A DNA stretch of 43,406 nt from Spirochaetales bacterium (GTDB taxonomy: Bacteria; Spirochaetota; Spirochaetia; JABMQR01). This document shows positions 39,258 to 43,406 of the stretch, piece by piece (the stretch's first letter is position 1; each line of letters opens with the position of its first letter). Under the pieces are notes generated by a model. The model did not search any database and was not told the DNA's origin. It saw nothing but the letters and a program-made list of their open reading frames with translations. The stretch spans positions 1-43,406 of the forward strand of contig JAGYPA010000029.1 in NCBI GenBank assembly GCA_018399255.1. The letters are read 5' to 3'. The position numbers were made by a program, and so were the translations under genes.

Positions 39258-40583
39258 TTAGCGGCTAAGGCCGCATGCGCGGGAATAGCTGCCGGTGACA
39301 TTACGGATCTTGCTGTATACCAGATCCATCGGTCTGTTGGCTGTTTTCCCATCGGTTACTTCAAGAAACTGAGCCGGCATAAACTGACTGAGCAGGGAGA
39401 GGGGGATTTCCAATTCCTGCAGGTTAGCTGTCAGGCGGTTGAGACTCTCCTGAATCTGCGTGTTCGGCCAGTAGTATCTGCTTCTGTCACTGAAGCTGTA
39501 TTTGCGCTTGAAAGCTTGCTGAGCTTCGCTTCCCGGGTAATATTTTTTCCAGTATCCCGGATTCTCTGTCATAACCTGATCCAGGATTTCCTTTATGTGT
39601 GACGGTGCAGTCAGACTGCCGGTTTTCAGAAGCTCGTCTTCAATGCATGAAAGCGCGAAGATTGCCTCCCGATAGGCAAATGTAAGCCATGGGCCTACTT
39701 TCAGAATTGCGAAATGGTCCTCGATCAGCTGGGTCAGAGATACCTCGGACTGGTAGTCGGTGGAATGGGCTTCATATACCAGGCGGGGGAATTTTTTTAT
39801 ACCCGCCGACAGGCCCACGGCCTTTGGATGGCTGCGGTCGTACTGGAATACCTGGTCGTCACCAAATTCCACACCCGGCTGAACAACGAGGCCAATTACT
39901 CGTTCCCAGGCATCATCAAGCCCCCGTTTGAAGAAAGCATTCCGGGTTATCTCAATAGTCCGAGCCGCCGCTTCCGGGGATGTCGGCAGAACAGCTTCTT
40001 CCTCTTCTCTGGCTCCTCCGGGAACAGGAACTTCAGTCCCGATAACATAGTGAGGCTGATGTTTGCCGGTATAGCTGATTTTCCAAGCCTTTTCTGCAGC
40101 AGCGCACAGTTCAGCCGCCCTTGCGGCCACAATTTCATCATCGAGCGGTTTTGAGCGGTCCCCTTGATCGTCGGAACAGTACATGCTCGCATCCAGATGG
40201 ATTTTTGTATAGCCGGCCTTAACATATTCGGTTACCAGAACTGCTGCCTTTTCCATTGCGCTTTCTGTCGGTTCCTGCTGCCAGGCATTAGGGCCGAGAT
40301 GGTCACCGCCCAGAAGTATCCGGTCTGCTGGGAATCCCGCTTTATCAGCGGCTCCATGGACGTATGCGGCAAAAGCCTGAGGCACCATTCCGGTATACCC
40401 CCCGTACTGATCCACCTGATTTGATGTTGATTCCACCAGCAGAATTGAATTATCTTTAAGAGCCTGCTGCATGGACGCATGAAGCACCGCCGGATGGGCG
40501 CTGCAGACCGAGTAGATTCCAGTTCGTGCCCCCTCCCGGTTGAGGGAGAGCGTGTCGATTAACTGTAAATCAGCTTGTTTCAT
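39258..40583 (-). CDS. gatZ: GatZ/KbaZ-family protein
   Basis: 441 residues. GARTGIYSVCSAHPAVLHASM, LVESTSNQVDQYGGYTGM, LGGDHLGPNAWQ and IHLDASMYCSDD are hallmarks of the tagatose-bisphosphate aldolase non-catalytic subunit family. In E. coli, GatZ or KbaZ is needed for full activity and stability of the aldolase GatY or KbaY. No gatY is in the window and this is the last gene of the operon, so here the protein may work alone or with a distant partner. AGGAG seven bases before ATG 40583 fixes the start; a GTG at 40601 is less likely. Confidence 0.9.
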   Translation of the reverse strand: MKQADLQLIDTLSLNREGARTGIYSVCSAHPAVLHASMQQALKDNSILLVESTSNQVDQYGGYTGMVPQAFAAYVHGAADKAGFPADRILLGGDHLGPNAWQQEPTESAMEKAAVLVTEYVKAGYTKIHLDASMYCSDDQGDRSKPLDDEIVAARAAELCAAAEKAWKISYTGKHQPHYVIGTEVPVPGGAREEEEAVLPTSPEAAARTIEITRNAFFKRGLDDAWERVIGLVVQPGVEFGDDQVFQYDRSHPKAVGLSAGIKKFPRLVYEAHSTDYQSEVSLTQLIEDHFAILKVGPWLTFAYREAIFALSCIEDELLKTGSLTAPSHIKEILDQVMTENPGYWKKYYPGSEAQQAFKRKYSFSDRSRYYWPNTQIQESLNRLTANLQELEIPLSLLSQFMPAQFLEVTDGKTANRPMDLVYSKIRNVTGSYSRACGLSR

Positions 40584-40600
40584 GTTGTTCTCCTGTTCCA

Positions 40601-40645
40601 CAGAATTTTCTCAGAATTTCTCAGAATTTTCTCAAATTTTCTGAA
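40601..40645. repeat. Four 10-11-bp tandem units before gatZ
   Basis: CAGAATTTTCT, CAGAATTTCT, CAGAATTTTCT and CAAATTTTCT run head to tail in the gap between gatD and gatZ. Differences are one to two bases. Confidence 0.75.
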
Positions 40646-40676
40646 TCTGTAATCTCTATGGTTAAAAGTGAATAGG

Positions 40677-41717
40677 TTAAAAAGTAAATAGAATTTTCCC
40701 ATTAACCTTGCCCGGCTCAGCCAGATCCCGGAGAGCCTGCGGGGCTTCGGACAGGGGGATTTCACGGTCAATCAGATTCTTGACCGCAATCTTTCCCGTA
40801 GAAAAGAACCGGGCGGCAAGATCCCACTCCTTCCCGGGAAAGGGCGCCGAATAGTTCATCCAGGAACCGGAAACGAGCAGTTCCTTTCGGTTAATCAATT
40901 CAAACTCATCAGGCTTCAGGGTAAGCGGAACATGCGGAGTGCCGACATACATAACGAAACCCTTGGGGGATGCCAGCTTCAGGCAGAGAATTTCGGTAAA
41001 TGGAACGCCGCCGGTCTCAAGACAGACTTCGTATCCGCGCCCGCCAGAGAATTCCAGAGCTTTTTCCAGAAATCCATCTTCCTGTGTGTTCAGGCAGAGG
41101 TCTGCCCCATATTCAGCGGCATGCTGCAGTCGTTTTTCATCAATATCAAAAACGACAACCCGCTCGGCTCCAAGCGCCTTGACCGCCTGCAGAGCAAGCA
41201 GGCCGATCGTTCCCATGCCGGTGATGGCTGTTGTTGACCCGCCGCGGAACTGCATAATGTTCAAAGCATGGAGGGAGACCGTCAGGGGTTCGAAAAATGC
41301 TCCCTGGGTGAAAGAAACCACATCGGGCAGAACAATTCCGTTTTCTGCAGGAATGGCGACATACTCCGCCAAACCTCCCTGCCGACGGGATCCGATAAAT
41401 GAATAGCCTTTGCCCAGCGCATAGTTTCCCATCTTGCTTTCGGGTGCTTCAAAGTTTGGTACCAGCGGGGCACAGGCTATTCGATCCCCGACTTTGCGGG
41501 TTGTAACCCGTTTCCCGATTTCGACAATCTCCCCGGAGAATTCATGCCCGAGGATGATCGGGTAGAAATGGGCTCCGCTGTGTAAAAGCCGCGGTATGTC
41601 AGAACCGCATAAACCCGATTTCCTGATGCTGACGAGAACTTCTCCCTCTTGGGGAACCGGATTCGGAATATCTTCATAACGGATATCCTGATTGTCATAC
41701 AGAACGGCTGCTTTCAT
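40677..41717 (-). CDS. gatD: GatD-like polyol-phosphate dehydrogenase without structural zinc site
   Basis: 346 residues, the length of E. coli galactitol-1-phosphate 5-dehydrogenase, with shared segments SGLCGSDIPRL, GAHFYPIILGHEFSG, FIGSRRQGG, FFEPLTVSLHA and GSWMNYS.PFPG.EW. Catalytic zinc ligands Cys37, His58 and Glu59 are present, and GMGTIGLLALQAVKALGAERV binds NAD. The four Cys that hold the structural zinc in GatD (CFTCPECLKGFYSQC) are Asn88, Ala91, Ser94 and Gly102 here. It oxidises a polyol or its phosphate to a keto sugar. ATG 41717 has GGAG six bases upstream and overlaps the kinase gene; ATG 41729 is less likely. Confidence 0.88.
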   Translation of the reverse strand: MKAAVLYDNQDIRYEDIPNPVPQEGEVLVSIRKSGLCGSDIPRLLHSGAHFYPIILGHEFSGEIVEIGKRVTTRKVGDRIACAPLVPNFEAPESKMGNYALGKGYSFIGSRRQGGLAEYVAIPAENGIVLPDVVSFTQGAFFEPLTVSLHALNIMQFRGGSTTAITGMGTIGLLALQAVKALGAERVVVFDIDEKRLQHAAEYGADLCLNTQEDGFLEKALEFSGGRGYEVCLETGGVPFTEILCLKLASPKGFVMYVGTPHVPLTLKPDEFELINRKELLVSGSWMNYSAPFPGKEWDLAARFFSTGKIAVKNLIDREIPLSEAPQALRDLAEPGKVNGKILFTF

Positions 41718-43224
41718 CTGTTTCTCCATAGGTACGGCGGATTTCTGCCAGATTTTTCAGGTCATCGCGGGACCGCTGATAAAACCTTTTATACAGTGCA
41801 AATACCTCATCATAATAGCTGATGAGGCGGGGGTTTTCGGAAGGAAAATGCTGCTCACGGATTGTTATATGAGTGAGAGCTTCATCAAATGAACTGAATA
41901 AGCCTGTGCCGACACCAACAAGCAAAGCTGTGCCGAGCGTCGATGCGTCCTGTTCTCCGGGAACCAGAACTGGGAGTCCGATAATATTGGCAAAAATATC
42001 CAGCCATGGGGGACTGTTGGCGCAGCCCCCGGTCATTCTGATATCGGAGAGGGTAAAACCTTTTTCTTCAATCATCTCGAAAATCCAGCGGATGCCGAAG
42101 GCTATACTCTCCATGACACTCCTGATGAGTTGTCTGTGGCCGGTGTTCGGGTCGATGCCGAGAAAAGCGCCGCGGGATGTCTGATCCCACAGGGGAGCTC
42201 TCTGCTGGGTCATGTAGGGGAGAAACAGCGGGTTGGGCTCGAACGGACTGCTTTCTGTCGCTATTCTGTCTATTTCTCGATATGAGAGGCCGGTAATGTT
42301 CTGGAGCCATCGCATGCCGGCACCCCCGAAGTCAACTCCGCCGTTAACCAGCCATAAGTCGGGCATGGCACTGCGGTAGAGAAGAAGCGCATTATCCACA
42401 TTTGCCGGGGAAGAGAGGCAGACTCCCGTATTTGTTGCTGTGCCTGCAGATATATAGGCTTGTCCATGACGGTTGAGGCCAAGGCCGAGAACTGCGGCGG
42501 TATTATCCATAGCTCCGGCGATTACCGGGGTACCGGCGGCGAGCCCGGTAATCCTGGCAGCTTCTTCGGTCACTTTTCCGACTACTTGGGAGCATTCGTG
42601 CAAATCGGGAAGCTTTGCCCGGTCTATATCTGCGGCCCGGCAGATTTCATCCGACCAGGAGCTGGTGCGGGTATCGCAGAGATTTGACAGGCCGCATTGG
42701 GAAACATCTGTAGTCAGACTGCCGGTAAGCCGGTAGACGATATACCCGTTGCAATGCAGAAAAAAGGCTGCCTGCTGATAGGTGTCCGGTTCCCAGCGCT
42801 TGAACCAGGCAATTTTCGCGGCAAAGCTCGCTGCATCGAACCGGTTCAGGGTTATTGTAAGCGCTGAATCACCTGTCAGCGTTTTCAGTTCTTCCGCTTC
42901 TTTTGCAGCCCGTCGGTCGGACCAGAGGGGCCCTTTTCGCAGGGGCTGTCCTGTTTTGCTGACCGGCAGGGACATACTCGACATTGCATCAACCCCGATT
43001 CCGACAATATCGACTGGATTGACTGCTGAAGCTTGAAGAATTTCACGGGTCGTGGAAATAACTGCCTGCCACCAGTTATCAGCATCCTGTTCAGCCCATC
43101 CGTCAGCCGGATAGTCGGTCGGGTAGGCCGATGATGCAGATGCGATGGTTTTAAGGTTGCGATCGAAGAGAACGGTCTTGCAGCTGGATGTACCGACATC
43201 GCAGCTGAGTATGTATTCGGCCAA
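41695..43224 (-). CDS. FGGY-family carbohydrate kinase (xylulokinase-like)
   Basis: 509 residues. ILSCDVGTSSCKTVLFD (phosphate loop), GWAEQDADNWW, GIGVDAMSSM, PLWSDRRA, HCNGYIVYRLTG, PVIAGAMDNTAAVLGLG, ISAGTATNTGV, FLPYMTQQRAPLWD and MTGGCANSPPWLDIFANI place it in the FGGY kinases nearest xylulokinase. It would phosphorylate a pentulose, hexulose or polyol using ATP. The gene lies between a LacI regulator and GatD/GatZ, so the substrate may be a hexitol or tagatose-type sugar. Start is TTG 43224, with AAGGAGG eight bases upstream. Confidence 0.92.
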   Translation of the reverse strand: MAEYILSCDVGTSSCKTVLFDRNLKTIASASSAYPTDYPADGWAEQDADNWWQAVISTTREILQASAVNPVDIVGIGVDAMSSMSLPVSKTGQPLRKGPLWSDRRAAKEAEELKTLTGDSALTITLNRFDAASFAAKIAWFKRWEPDTYQQAAFFLHCNGYIVYRLTGSLTTDVSQCGLSNLCDTRTSSWSDEICRAADIDRAKLPDLHECSQVVGKVTEEAARITGLAAGTPVIAGAMDNTAAVLGLGLNRHGQAYISAGTATNTGVCLSSPANVDNALLLYRSAMPDLWLVNGGVDFGGAGMRWLQNITGLSYREIDRIATESSPFEPNPLFLPYMTQQRAPLWDQTSRGAFLGIDPNTGHRQLIRSVMESIAFGIRWIFEMIEEKGFTLSDIRMTGGCANSPPWLDIFANIIGLPVLVPGEQDASTLGTALLVGVGTGLFSSFDEALTHITIREQHFPSENPRLISYYDEVFALYKRFYQRSRDDLKNLAEIRRTYGETDESSRSV

Positions 43225-43249
43225 AACGGTATCCTCCTTCCCGGTGTTT

Positions 43250-43406
43250 CTAGGTTTTCCGGATTTCCAGCAGGGCGGGAACTATGATTTCCCGGGCTGT
43301 CCGGTTGGCGGGAGATGCTGCTGCCGCGGTTAGGGCTTCCACGGCACTCCTCCCCATCTCCTGGAGCTGCTGATTTACTGTGGTAAGCGGAAAATAGAGG
43401 GTCGTC
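43250..43406 (-). CDS. LacI-family regulator, C-terminal end (partial)
   Basis: The last 52 codons of a gene running off the right edge, ending at TAG 43250. TTLYFPLTTVNQQLQEMGRSA followed by VEALTAAAA and EIIVPALLEIRKT matches the C-terminal end of LacI/GalR regulators (LTTV.QP...MG..AV..L). Being 25 bases upstream of the kinase gene, it likely controls the operon. The DNA-binding and ligand domains lie outside the window. Confidence 0.8.
   Translation of the reverse strand, partial: TTLYFPLTTVNQQLQEMGRSAVEALTAAAASPANRTAREIIVPALLEIRKT

Overview
The window looks like chromosomal DNA of a free-living or host-associated spirochaete (Spirochaetales-type). This rests on gene content rather than any marker gene: a FadL/UPF0164-like outer-membrane protein, a small zinc-knuckle protein starting MAKAHRG, a cytidylate-kinase-like protein with a GKSGCGNT loop, a short TrpR-like protein, single-domain CdaR, and many patatin/barrel and polyol-use genes. 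Base composition is moderate and coding density is high, except in two damaged zones (about 16.9-18.95 kb and 34.1-35.1 kb).

Layout. 0.25-5.7 kb: MMPL/RND-type exporter, MscS channel, CBS-pair protein (opposite strand) and an outer-membrane barrel protein. 5.7-6.5 kb: TrpR-like regulator and a small zinc-knuckle protein. 6.6-10.8 kb: murC, yicC, NMP-kinase-like gene, rpoZ, miaA. 10.8-14.6 kb, minus strand: RqcH/NFACT, degenerate Memo-like protein, membrane pseudokinase-like protein. 14.9-17.6 kb: nitrilase-superfamily amidase and a broken nucleobase permease. 17.7-19.8 kb: two frameshifted small membrane-protein genes and a sugar-ABC ATPase gene (UgpC/MsmX type) with a frameshifted 3' end. 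19.9-21.4 kb: VanZ-like and radical SAM proteins. 21.6-24.6 kb: glpK and cardiolipin synthase, headed by a 12-bp repeat array. 24.7-29.9 kb: overlapping run cdaA-cdaR-acpS-truA-uracil-DNA glycosylase-priA. 30.0-33.9 kb: def-fmt and a patatin/barrel (type Vd-like) protein. 34.1 kb: tRNA-Gly(CCC), with a broken relBE pair and a broken exported-protein gene beside it. 35.3-39.1 kb: cupin and Uup ATPase (minus), MATE exporter (plus). 39.3-43.4 kb, minus: a polyol/sugar operon (LacI-type regulator, FGGY kinase, GatD-like dehydrogenase, GatZ-like protein).

Function. yicC-kinase-rpoZ and priA-def-fmt, with rqcH nearby, recall the Firmicute yloA-yloC-gmk-rpoZ-coaBC-priA-def-fmt neighbourhood, here split and with a non-canonical kinase in the gmk slot. 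The cda cluster makes c-di-AMP. The glpK-cls pair links glycerol to phospholipid synthesis. The amidase and permease suggest pyrimidine salvage or breakdown.

The most notable pattern is regulatory. At least five genes with no Shine-Dalgarno sequence (mscS, memo-like, def, patatin, MATE) have a -35/-10 promoter whose -10 box ends exactly six bases before the ATG, the signature of leaderless mRNAs. Most other genes in the window have strong AAGGAG-type sites. A second pattern is short head-to-tail duplications (11-18 bp, most often 12 bp), mainly in intergenic DNA.
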